From the NCBI GenBank assembly GCA_036272915.1, contig DATAXV010000164.1, positions 1 through 43,814 on the forward strand: a stretch of 43,814 nucleotides of DNA, in the 5' to 3' direction. This document shows, in pieces, positions 1 to 6,741 of the stretch; position 1 is the stretch's first letter, and every line of letters begins with the position of its first letter. The position numbers were made by a program, and so were the translations under genes. The stretch is from DATAXV01 sp036272915 (GTDB lineage Bacteria > Chloroflexota > Dormibacteria > Dormibacterales > Dormibacteraceae). Below the pieces are notes generated by a model. It searched no databases and was not told the DNA's origin. It saw nothing but the letters and a program-made list of their open reading frames with translations.

Positions 1-437
1 AGAAGTTCAACCACTGGGAGCTGAAGGGCGTGCCCCTGCGCATCGAGGTCGGTCCTCGCGATGTCGAGGCCGGGCAGGTGGTGCTGGTCGACCGGCTGAC
101 GCGGGAGAAGCGCCCGGTGCCGGCGGCGGGCCTGGCCCAGCGCCTGGTCGATGAGGTCGAGGCCTGCCAGAAGGCGATCTGGGAGCGGGCGCTCTCCTTC
201 CAGCGGGAGCAGACCTTCGAGGTCTCGACCCTGGAGGAGATGGTCGAGCACTTCCGCGACCGGGCCGGCTTCGTCTACGCCCCCTGGTGCGGCAGCGAGG
301 AGTGCGAGACCCGGATCAAGGACGCCACCGGCGGCGCGACGACGCGAAACTACGACCCCGACGAGGCCGCCTCCGGACGCTGCATCTCGTGCGGCGAGAA
401 GGCCGAGCACCGGGTGGCGTTCGCCAAGTCCTACTAA
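1..437 (+). CDS. proS: Prolyl-tRNA synthetase, type 3 (C-terminal part; 5' end outside window)
   Basis: ProRS charges tRNA-Pro in the cytoplasm. Only the C-terminal ~144 residues are present; the reading frame is open from base 3 and no start is visible. The stretch KFNHWELKGVPLRIEVGPRD spans the end of the catalytic core and the start of the anticodon-binding domain as in archaeal/eukaryotic-type (type 3) ProRS. The C-terminal domain has two Cys pairs (WCGSEECE and CISC) that match the zinc-binding site of this type, and the protein ends in Ser-Tyr; a terminal Tyr is typical of the family. Type 3 ProRS lacks the bacterial INS editing domain. The family call is secure from these motifs; the N-terminal catalytic motifs cannot be checked. 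Confidence 0.93.
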   Translation, partial: KFNHWELKGVPLRIEVGPRDVEAGQVVLVDRLTREKRPVPAAGLAQRLVDEVEACQKAIWERALSFQREQTFEVSTLEEMVEHFRDRAGFVYAPWCGSEECETRIKDATGGATTRNYDPDEAASGRCISCGEKAEHRVAFAKSY

Positions 438-493
438 ACCGGCCGGTTGGACGGGTCAAGATGGTGGTAACCAAAAGTTAGGTACACCAAAGA

Positions 494-2629
494 ATGAGCA
501 TCTCCGAGGTCCTCAGGGTCGCCACCCACCTCGCGCCATCAGATCAGGAGATGGTGCAGAGGGCGTACGAACGCGCCTCGGAGGCGCACACCGGCCAGCG
601 CCGCCTCTCTGGCGAGGACTACGTCGATCACCCGCTCCAGGTGGCGGCGATCCTGGCCGAGTTCCAGCTCGACGCCGAGACCCTGGCCGCGGCCCTGCTC
701 CACGACACCGTCGAGGACACCGAGGTCACGCCCCAGGACCTTCGCGAGGAGTTCGGTGAGGGGGTGACCCGCCTCGTCGAGGGGGTGACCAAGCTCTCGC
801 GGATCTCCTTCCGCTCCGACCAGCAGCTGCATGCCGAGAACATCCGCAAGATGCTCCTGGCCATGGCCGAGGACATCCGCGTCGTCCTCATCAAGCTGGC
901 CGACCGGCTCCACAACATGCGCACGCTGGAGGCGCTGCCGGCCGAGAAGCAGGAGCGGATCGCCAAGGAGACGCTGGAGATCTACGCTCCCCTGGCCCAC
1001 CGCCTCGGCATCTGGCAGATCAAGTGGGAGCTGGAGGACCTCGCCTTCCGCACCCTGCAGCCGGAGGCCTACCAGGACGTGGTCCGGCGCATGCATCGCA
1101 AGCGCAAGGACCGCGAGGCGATGGTCTCCGATCTGCGCGAGATCCTGGGGCGCGAGCTGGAGGCGATCGGCATCGTCGGCGAGATCTCGGGCCGGCCCAA
1201 GCACGTCTACTCGATCTGGCAGAAGATGGTCAGGGACCGCAAGGACTTCAGCCAGATCTACGACCTGCTCGCGCTGCGCGTCCTGGTCGACAGCATCAAG
1301 GACTGCTACGGCGTCCTCGGCGTCGTCCACTCGATCTGGAAGCCGCTGCCGGGACGGTTCAAGGACTACGTCGCGATGCGGAAGTCCAACGGCTACCAGT
1401 CCCTGCACACGACCGTCATCCCGCACACCGGGGAGCCGGTCGAGGTCCAGATCCGGACCTTTGACATGCACCACGTGGCCGAGTTCGGTGTCGCCGCCCA
1501 CTGGCTCTACAAGGAGGGCGTGGGCGAGGGCAACCCCGACGTCGACCGCAAGCTGGACTGGCTCCGCCTGCTGATGGAGTGGCAGAAGGAGGTCACCGAC
1601 GCCGAGTCGTTCGTGGACGCGGTCAGGGTCGACATCTTCCAGGACGAGGTCTTCGTGTTCTCGCCGCGGGGGGACGTCTTCAACCTGCCCCAGGGATCGA
1701 CGCCGGTGGACTTCGCCTATCGGGTCCACACCGAGGTCGGGCACCGCTGCATCGGGGCCAAGGTCAACGGCCGGATGGTCCCGCTCGACTACACGCTGAA
1801 GAATGGCGAGATCGTCCAGATCCTGACCTCCAAGGAGTCGAGGGGCCCCAGCCGCGACTGGCTCAACTTCGTCAAGAGCGCCTCGGCCCGCGACCGCATC
1901 CGCAAGTGGTTCAAGAGCCAGCGCCGCGAGGAGAACGTGGCCAAGGGCCGCGACCTGCTCGAGAAGGAGCTGCACCGGCTGCACCGGATGGCGGTCTCCC
2001 AACTGCCCGACGGGAAGCTGGCGGAGATGGCCGAGCACTACAAGTACCCGGGCGTCGAGGAGTTCCTGGCCGCACTCGGGTACGGCGACGTATCGCCGCA
2101 CGCCGTGGCCCTGCGCCTGGCCGTCACCCCCACTGACGACGGCAACACGCTCGAGCAGATCCCGCTCCTGCCCCGCTCGCGGCCGACGCCGCAGGTGCTG
2201 GTCAGGGGGGAGCAGGGCATCCTCGCCCGCCTCGCCCCCTGTTGCACGCCGGTGCCCGGCGACGCCATCACCGGCTTCACCACCAAGGGCAAGGGCGTCA
2301 CCGTCCACCGCTCCGACTGCATCAACGCGCTCCATCCCCAGGATCCCCGTCGCGTCATCCAGGTCGACTGGGACATGGAGGGGTCGGAGACCTATCCGGT
2401 GCCGCTCAAGATCGAGGCCTGGGACCGCACCGGGCTCCTCCGCGACATCGCCACCGTGGTCGCCGAGCAGCGGGTCAACCTGTCCCAGGTGCAGGTGCAG
2501 GTCTACGAGGACCGGACCGTGGTCGTCTCGGCCACGGTCGAGATCGATTCCCTGTCCCAGCTCTCCCGGGTGATGGAGAAGATCGAGCAGGTGCGGGACG
2601 TGCACACCGTGGCCCGCGAGGCGATCTGA
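494..2629 (+). CDS. rel: Bifunctional (p)ppGpp synthetase/hydrolase (Rel)
   Basis: Makes and degrades (p)ppGpp, the stringent-response alarmone. At 711 aa it is of usual length for long RSH proteins. Domains in order: HD hydrolase (about residues 25-180) with H46, H70-D71 and E74-D75 intact; synthetase domain with RFKD at 288-291 followed by GYQSLHTTV; TGS domain (about 380-440); C-terminal ACT domain starting near VPLKIEAWDRTG. The basic RxKD motif, rather than the acidic ExDD of synthetase-only RelA, together with the intact HD residues, indicates a bifunctional enzyme. The ATG at 494 has no clear Shine-Dalgarno; TACACC (483-488) ends 5 bases before it and may be a -10. The MBL hydrolase that follows is also a neighbour of rel in actinobacteria. 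Confidence 0.96.
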   Translation: MSISEVLRVATHLAPSDQEMVQRAYERASEAHTGQRRLSGEDYVDHPLQVAAILAEFQLDAETLAAALLHDTVEDTEVTPQDLREEFGEGVTRLVEGVTKLSRISFRSDQQLHAENIRKMLLAMAEDIRVVLIKLADRLHNMRTLEALPAEKQERIAKETLEIYAPLAHRLGIWQIKWELEDLAFRTLQPEAYQDVVRRMHRKRKDREAMVSDLREILGRELEAIGIVGEISGRPKHVYSIWQKMVRDRKDFSQIYDLLALRVLVDSIKDCYGVLGVVHSIWKPLPGRFKDYVAMRKSNGYQSLHTTVIPHTGEPVEVQIRTFDMHHVAEFGVAAHWLYKEGVGEGNPDVDRKLDWLRLLMEWQKEVTDAESFVDAVRVDIFQDEVFVFSPRGDVFNLPQGSTPVDFAYRVHTEVGHRCIGAKVNGRMVPLDYTLKNGEIVQILTSKESRGPSRDWLNFVKSASARDRIRKWFKSQRREENVAKGRDLLEKELHRLHRMAVSQLPDGKLAEMAEHYKYPGVEEFLAALGYGDVSPHAVALRLAVTPTDDGNTLEQIPLLPRSRPTPQVLVRGEQGILARLAPCCTPVPGDAITGFTTKGKGVTVHRSDCINALHPQDPRRVIQVDWDMEGSETYPVPLKIEAWDRTGLLRDIATVVAEQRVNLSQVQVQVYEDRTVVVSATVEIDSLSQLSRVMEKIEQVRDVHTVAREAI

Positions 2630-2689
2630 ACGCAACTGTACTGTCCTGAACCCCTATGTCCGGTCGCCGGAACCGATAGGCTGTTCCGC

Positions 2690-3319
2690 GTGCCGGATTT
2701 CACCGTTCATTCCACAGCCGACACGCAGATGGGGACCAACTCCTATCTCGTCGAGGACCCTGACACGCACGACGCGGTCGTGATCGACGCCAACCTCGAA
2801 CCCGAGGACATGATCGCGCTGGTCGGATCCCGGGGCGTCAACGTCCGGGCCATCCTGCTCACCCATGCCGACATCGACCACATCGCCGGCCTGCAGCGCC
2901 TTCGCGAGGCCTTCGGCGACGTGCCCATCGCCATCCACGACCTGGAGCGCCAGTCGATCACCAGGGGCGTGCCCCTGCGCCGGGAGATGCCGGCCGAGAT
3001 GCCTCTCTTCGAGGACGTCGAGCGGCTGATGCCCGGCCTCACCTACACCGCCGGCTCGCTCACCTTCGAGGTGCTGCTCACGCCCGGCCACAGCCCGGGC
3101 GGCGTGACCCTGAAGCTGGGATCGCTGCTCTTCACCGGCGACGCCCTCTTCGCCGGTTCCATCGGGCGCTACGACTTCTCCAACAGCGACGGCCGGGCTC
3201 TGCTCCAGGGCATTCGCGACGAGCTCCTGACGCAGCCCGACGACAGCGTCGTCTACGCGGGCCACGGGCCCAGGACCACCATCGGTCAGGAGCGGGAGAC
3301 CAACCCCTTCCTGCGCTGA
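2690..3319 (+). CDS. MBL-fold metallo-hydrolase (glyoxalase II-like)
   Basis: A 209-residue single-domain metallo-beta-lactamase-fold hydrolase. Visible motifs: THADIDH near residue 62 (the HxHxDH signature with Asp in place of the second His, a variant found in part of the superfamily), TPGHSPGG, FTGDALFAGSIGR and YAGHGPRTTIG near the C-terminus. The GR and GHG motifs resemble glyoxalase II (hydroxyacylglutathione hydrolase) and YcbL-like proteins, so a thioester or related ester is a plausible substrate; the sequence does not fix it. Starts with GTG 7 bases after a TAGGCT hexamer and has no Shine-Dalgarno, so the transcript may be leaderless. It follows rel and is convergent with the DHH gene. 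The D-for-H change may affect metal binding. Confidence 0.85.
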   Translation: MPDFTVHSTADTQMGTNSYLVEDPDTHDAVVIDANLEPEDMIALVGSRGVNVRAILLTHADIDHIAGLQRLREAFGDVPIAIHDLERQSITRGVPLRREMPAEMPLFEDVERLMPGLTYTAGSLTFEVLLTPGHSPGGVTLKLGSLLFTGDALFAGSIGRYDFSNSDGRALLQGIRDELLTQPDDSVVYAGHGPRTTIGQERETNPFLR

Positions 3320-3321
3320 TC

Positions 3322-3339
3322 CGGCCGGATCGCCGGCCG
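3322..3339. terminator. Short hairpin between convergent genes
   Basis: CGGCCGG, loop ATCG, CCGGCCG: a 7-bp perfect stem placed 2 bases after the MBL hydrolase stop and 4 bases before the end of the converging DHH gene. It has no T-tract. It could act as a compact bidirectional terminator; the symmetric position is the main support. Confidence 0.5.
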
Positions 3340-3343
3340 CCGG

Positions 3344-4237
3344 TCAGCTCGTCGAGGGGAGAGCGCGCAGCGCACCCTCCATCGCCACCTCGAAGCCGAG
3401 CAGGTCGCCCTCGAGGGCGGTGCCCACGAAGCAGAAGGCCGCCGCCCGGGCATGTCCGCCGCCGCCGAAGCGCTCGGCGACACGGGAGACGTCGACGTTG
3501 CGGCCGCGCAGCGACACCGTCCGCTTGCCCGGGTTGATGATCGCCGTCGCCTGTACGCCCCGGTCCGTCATCAGCCGCTCGGCCAGGTCCGACTGGTACT
3601 GCTCGGCGTAGCAGAGAGCCCAGCCGACGCCGCCGATCTCGGCCACCCGGGCCTGCCTCACCTTCTTGTCCAGGTAGCCGGTCTGCCGTCCCTCCTCGAT
3701 GTCGAGGAGCAGCCGCTCGCTCTCCCGGAACTGGACGGTCGGGTCGGCGCAGAAGCGAGCCAGGAAGCGCTCCGAGCCGAGCAGCCAGGCCAGCGTCGCC
3801 AGGCGGGAGGAGCGCTCGTCGCGATGCTGCCAGAGATCGTGATCCTCGACCAGCCCGACGAATTCGGCGAATCGCTCCGGACGGCCCATGTGCTCGTAGA
3901 GGAGGCCGGTGGCGCTGTGGCTCTCGTCGATCGTCGCCCAGGGCCGGCCGGCGAGGCGGGCCGAGGAGCGGTGATGGTCGAGCAACTGGCACTCGCCGCC
4001 GCCCTGGATGAAGTCGTCGATCAAAGCCGCGGTGGTGGCGTCGACGCCGTGGTCGGTGATCAACAGGTGATGCGCGCCCGCCTCGGGGCGCAATGCCCGC
4101 ACCGCCTCTCTGACCTTATCGTCGACGACGCCGTTCTCGACCAGCTGAACCGTGCTGTCGGAGATGGTGCCGGCGACGAGGACGGCGCAGCCAAGGCCGT
4201 CGAGGTCGGTGTGGGTGAGAAGGAGGGTCTGGTTCAC
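3344..4237 (-). CDS. DHH-family phosphoesterase (NrnA/oligoribonuclease-like)
   Basis: A 297-residue protein of the DHH/DHHA1 phosphoesterase superfamily, which hydrolyses phosphodiester bonds in short oligonucleotides, cyclic dinucleotide products or related substrates. Visible motifs: THTDLDG near the N-terminus (motif I), DHG (II), LLDHHRSS (the DHH motif, III) and the C-terminal DHHA1 glycine-rich GGGGHARAAAF. These supply the metal-binding His/Asp set. Start is GTG at 4237, preceded on this strand by TAGCGT 6 bases upstream and no Shine-Dalgarno. It stands alone on the - strand, convergent with the MBL gene. The substrate is unknown: NrnA-like nanoRNase or a more divergent DHH enzyme are both possible. 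Confidence 0.85.
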   Translation of the reverse strand: MNQTLLLTHTDLDGLGCAVLVAGTISDSTVQLVENGVVDDKVREAVRALRPEAGAHHLLITDHGVDATTAALIDDFIQGGGECQLLDHHRSSARLAGRPWATIDESHSATGLLYEHMGRPERFAEFVGLVEDHDLWQHRDERSSRLATLAWLLGSERFLARFCADPTVQFRESERLLLDIEEGRQTGYLDKKVRQARVAEIGGVGWALCYAEQYQSDLAERLMTDRGVQATAIINPGKRTVSLRGRNVDVSRVAERFGGGGHARAAAFCFVGTALEGDLLGFEVAMEGALRALPSTS

Positions 4238-4706
4238 GGGATCACGCTACCGCTTTGCGGCCGTTATGGCGGGACGGGCGAGCCTGCAGGATCCGGGAAG
4301 CGCCTTTCGGGAATTCGGCGAGGTCCTTCTGGAGGAGGACGGGTCGACAGGACTTGGCATCTCTGCTCAGAGGTCTGACCTGGAAGTGACCTGTCTATTC
4401 AAAGCGGTCGTCGCGGCCGATCCAGCCCGCCATTGACACCAAAACGTGCGGGGAGTCGTCTGGTGCGTCGCAGTTGAGGACCCGCGATACCGTCTGACCG
4501 ACCCGAAGACCGCAGCGCACGCTCTCCTTAGCGTGGTCTCAAGGAGGGCCGAGGTGACCCGGCGGGGCTGCCGGTGCCCACCACCAGTGGAGGGTTTGAG
4601 ATATGCCGACCATCGAGACCGCGCCGCCAAGAATGGCGCTTCGGATCCGACGTTTCGCGATCGCCGATCGCGGGCGGAGACCAGGCCCGGCCGCTTCGCG
4701 CGGTCG
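4238..4706. other. Gene-poor stretch between divergent DHH and permease genes
   Basis: 469 bases with no convincing protein gene. The right part holds an SD-sequestering hairpin and a small upstream ORF, listed separately. A perfect -35 hexamer TTGACA lies at 4433-4438, but no good -10 is seen 16-18 bases after it. GACAGG (around 4350) and CCTGTC (around 4390) form a loose inverted repeat. Codon-position bias is absent, supporting non-coding status. Confidence 0.5.
4521..4549 (+). promoter_or_regulatory. Hairpin that would pair with a Shine-Dalgarno
   Basis: GCTCTCCTT (4521-4529) pairs with AAGGAGGGC (4541-4549) as a 9-bp stem including one G-U, with an 11-base loop. The right arm contains a perfect Shine-Dalgarno AAGGAGG (4541-4547) placed 6 bases before a GTG at 4554 that is in frame with the downstream permease. 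Folding would hide this ribosome site. Whether translation ever starts at 4554 is unproven. Confidence 0.4.
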
Positions 4707-4710
4707 ATGA
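4603..4710 (+). CDS. Possible 35-residue upstream ORF, ATGA-coupled to the permease
   Basis: ATG at 4603 is preceded by GGAGGG (4589-4594, 8-base spacing). The ORF begins MPTIETAPPRMALRIRRFAI, is Arg-rich and ends in a TGA that overlaps the permease ATG as ATGA (4707-4710). The spacing and overlap fit translational coupling or a leader peptide. No family is recognised and it is too short for codon statistics, so this is tentative. The alternative is chance, since high-GC non-coding DNA often carries open frames. Confidence 0.3.
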   Translation: MPTIETAPPRMALRIRRFAIADRGRRPGPAASRGR

Positions 4711-6359
4711 CCGCCCCACGCACGATCTCGCCCCCGGCCGCGCGCTCCGAGGTTGCGGGCTCGCCGACTCGTGGCTTTCGCCGGCATCTCGGGTTCTGGC
4801 CACTGCTCGGCCTGTCGGTGGGCAACATCATCGGCAGCGGCTGGCTCTTCGCGGCCATGTTCGGCTCCTCGATCGCTGGACCGGCCGCGGTCATCTCCTG
4901 GCTGATCGTGACCGCCCTGGTGCTGATGATCGGGACGATCTACGCTGAGCTGTCGGCGATGCACCCGGAGAGCGGCGGCACCGTCCGCTACTCGGCCTAC
5001 AGTCATGGGCTCTACTCGGCGGGCATCATCTCGTTCGGCGCCTTCCTGGCGCTGGTCGCCGGCGGCGGCAGCGAGGTGACCGCCGTGCTCACCTATCTGG
5101 CCCACTTCTGGCCGATGCTGCTCGACTCGGGGACGCTCATGCTGACCCCGTTCGGGACCGGGCTCGGCATCGTGCTGCTGATCGCCTTCACCGGCGTCGC
5201 CCTGATGGGCGTGCGCTACGTCGGGCGCATCAACCTCCCGTGGACCGCGCTCAAGGTCGCGGTGCCCCTTCTGACGCTCGGCGTCTTCGCGTTCGCCGCG
5301 TTCCACCCTGGGAACTTCAACGCTCCCCATCTCGGCGGATTCGCGCCCTACGGTGCGGCCGGCATCTTCGCGGCCATCCCTCTCTCCGGCATGATGTACG
5401 CGTTCGGCGGCTTCCGCAACGCGCTCGACGTCGGCCACGAAGGCTCAAACCCGAAGCGGGACCTGCCGCTCGTCCTCTTTGCGGCGATCGGGCTCACCGC
5501 CGTCATTTACATCCTCTTGCAGATCGTGTGGATCGGCGCACTGCCCGGGCACGATTTGGCCAAAGGCTGGGCGAACGCGATCCTGGCCTCACCATGGGCC
5601 ACGCTCGCCGCCGGCTTGAACTTGACCTGGATGGCGGTCGTCCTCTACGCCGACTCGGTCGTGTCACCCGCCGGCGTCTCTTTTGTCGGCATCAATCGCA
5701 GCGCACGAATCATCTTCTCGATGGGCGATCGGACCCAGTTCTTCCCCACCTTCATGAGCCGGCTCAGCCGCCGCGGGGTCCCGTGGGTTGCGCTCTGGCT
5801 GACGACCGGACTCTCCTGCCTCTCGATGATCCTGCTGCACAGCTGGCAGTCGATGGTCGCCGTGCTCTCGGTGCTGATCGGCATCGAGTACGGGATCGGC
5901 GCGGTGGCGGTGACCGTGCTCCGCGGGCGAGGGGTGACCGGGCGCCGGTTCCGTGGCATGGCGGTGATCGCGCCCGTCGCGTTCATCATCGCCGGGCTGA
6001 TCACCTACTGGTCGGGCTGGGAGTACACGCGCATCGGATTCCCGGCGATCATTGTTCTCGGCACGCTCGTCTACTGGTGGTCGCATGCCCGTTCCAGGCG
6101 CGAGGCGCGCGAGTTCCTGGGTGGCGTATGGCTCATCCCCTACCTGGGCGTGATGATGGCGCTCAGCTGGCTCGGCTCCTACGGCGGCGGCATAGCGCTT
6201 TTGCACAGCCCCTGGGATTCGATCGCGGCCGCCATCGCCGCGCTCGTCTTCTACGCTGTCGGCGTTCGGGCGGGTCGCTGGTTCACGTCGGACAAGTCCT
6301 GGCGCGAAACGGTCGGATCCGAGTTGAGCGGCGAGGCTCTCGGCACCCCTGAGCACTGA
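4707..6359 (+). CDS. APC-superfamily amino acid permease
   Basis: A 550-residue integral membrane transporter with 12 or more hydrophobic segments, predicted to carry amino acids or polyamines by proton-coupled exchange or symport. The N-terminal segment LGLSVGNIIGSGWLF is the unwound TM1 substrate-binding motif of the APC family (GxxIGSGxF type), and GFRNALDVGHEGSNPKRDLP matches the conserved loop after TM6. The ATG at 4707 was chosen because the signature TM1 begins about 30 residues later; the same frame is open to 4446 and an SD-led GTG exists at 4554. Codon use is somewhat less GC3-biased than that of neighbours (AAA, TTT and ATT codons occur), and it is flanked by long gene-free DNA, suggesting a later insertion. 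The substrate cannot be named. Confidence 0.88.
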   Translation: MTAPRTISPPAARSEVAGSPTRGFRRHLGFWPLLGLSVGNIIGSGWLFAAMFGSSIAGPAAVISWLIVTALVLMIGTIYAELSAMHPESGGTVRYSAYSHGLYSAGIISFGAFLALVAGGGSEVTAVLTYLAHFWPMLLDSGTLMLTPFGTGLGIVLLIAFTGVALMGVRYVGRINLPWTALKVAVPLLTLGVFAFAAFHPGNFNAPHLGGFAPYGAAGIFAAIPLSGMMYAFGGFRNALDVGHEGSNPKRDLPLVLFAAIGLTAVIYILLQIVWIGALPGHDLAKGWANAILASPWATLAAGLNLTWMAVVLYADSVVSPAGVSFVGINRSARIIFSMGDRTQFFPTFMSRLSRRGVPWVALWLTTGLSCLSMILLHSWQSMVAVLSVLIGIEYGIGAVAVTVLRGRGVTGRRFRGMAVIAPVAFIIAGLITYWSGWEYTRIGFPAIIVLGTLVYWWSHARSRREAREFLGGVWLIPYLGVMMALSWLGSYGGGIALLHSPWDSIAAAIAALVFYAVGVRAGRWFTSDKSWRETVGSELSGEALGTPEH

Positions 6360-6360
6360 T

Positions 6361-6383
6361 CCAGAAGATCTGTCCGCTTCTGG
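6361..6383 (+). terminator. Hairpin just after the permease stop
   Basis: CCAGAAG and CTTCTGG form a perfect 7-bp stem around a 9-base loop, starting 2 bases after the permease stop codon. No T-tract follows. The position fits a transcript end or mRNA-stabilising hairpin. Confidence 0.45.
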
Positions 6384-6557
6384 ACCCCGGGTTGCCTCGC
6401 GATCCGTCGGGCCGGCGACGCTGCCAGCCCACACGGTGAGTGAGCCACGCCCGAGGGGCTGCTTCGGCGGGCCGAAGTACGGAAGGGTGGTTGGTCGCGG
6501 ATGGGAGTTGACGAGGGGTCGCGGTGCCCCACTCATGACGAGTTGGTAGGAGGTGAG

Positions 6558-6585
6558 TTGACGTGAAAAAGCTCCGCTCCACAAT
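6558..6585 (+). promoter_or_regulatory. Candidate distal aspS promoter
   Basis: TTGACG (6558-6563), 16-base spacer, CACAAT (6580-6585). The match is five of six bases in each hexamer. It would give aspS a 5' leader of about 150 bases. Confidence 0.35.
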
Positions 6586-6628
6586 CCAACGTCGGAGGTC
6601 CGGCATCACCGCGCGTCCCGACCGTTGA
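6563..6628 (+). CDS. Possible 21-residue basic small ORF
   Basis: GTG at 6563 is preceded by a perfect Shine-Dalgarno TAGGAGG (6547-6553, 9-base spacing), one of the best in the window. The peptide begins VKKLRSTIQRRR and is strongly basic. It may be a leader peptide in the aspS upstream region. Its first codons overlap a possible -35 (TTGACG, 6558-6563), so both cannot be used on one transcript. No homology can be claimed. Confidence 0.25.
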   Translation: MKKLRSTIQRRRSGITARPDR

Positions 6629-6663
6629 TATGAGGATGGAGGGTTGTGGGCCATCCGCAGGGC

Positions 6664-6721
6664 TTGACGGTGTGGAGTAGGTGGTCCATAGGCCCACCAG
6701 GCACCCCCTCGACCGTACACT
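6664..6721 (+). promoter_or_regulatory. Candidate proximal aspS promoter elements
   Basis: TTGACG (6664-6669) lies 17 bases before CATAGG (6687-6692). A separate -10-like TACACT (6716-6721) lies 20 bases before the aspS ATG. A weak GAGGAA (6731-6736) could be the ribosome site on a short leader. Which element is used cannot be decided from sequence. Confidence 0.35.
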
Positions 6722-6741
6722 CTGCCCGTGCGAGGAACGGT

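Larger units (their letters stand above)
6360..6741. other. Gene-poor stretch before aspS
   Basis: 382 bases with a terminator-like hairpin, a small SD-led ORF and several promoter-like elements, listed separately. Three TTGACG hexamers occur, near 6508, 6558 and 6664. GAGT-GGGG (6505-6518) and CCCC-ACTC (6527-6534) could form an interrupted hairpin. No tRNA or recognisable riboswitch was seen. Confidence 0.5.

Noticed and set aside
539..2635. 698-residue ORF on the - strand opposite rel
   Set aside because: Antisense shadow typical of high-GC genes; His/Asp/Leu/Val-rich composition mirrors the coding strand and shows no domain.
4433..4438. TTGACA consensus -35 as the permease promoter
   Set aside because: No acceptable -10 at 16-18 bases; TCGTCT at the expected position is poor.
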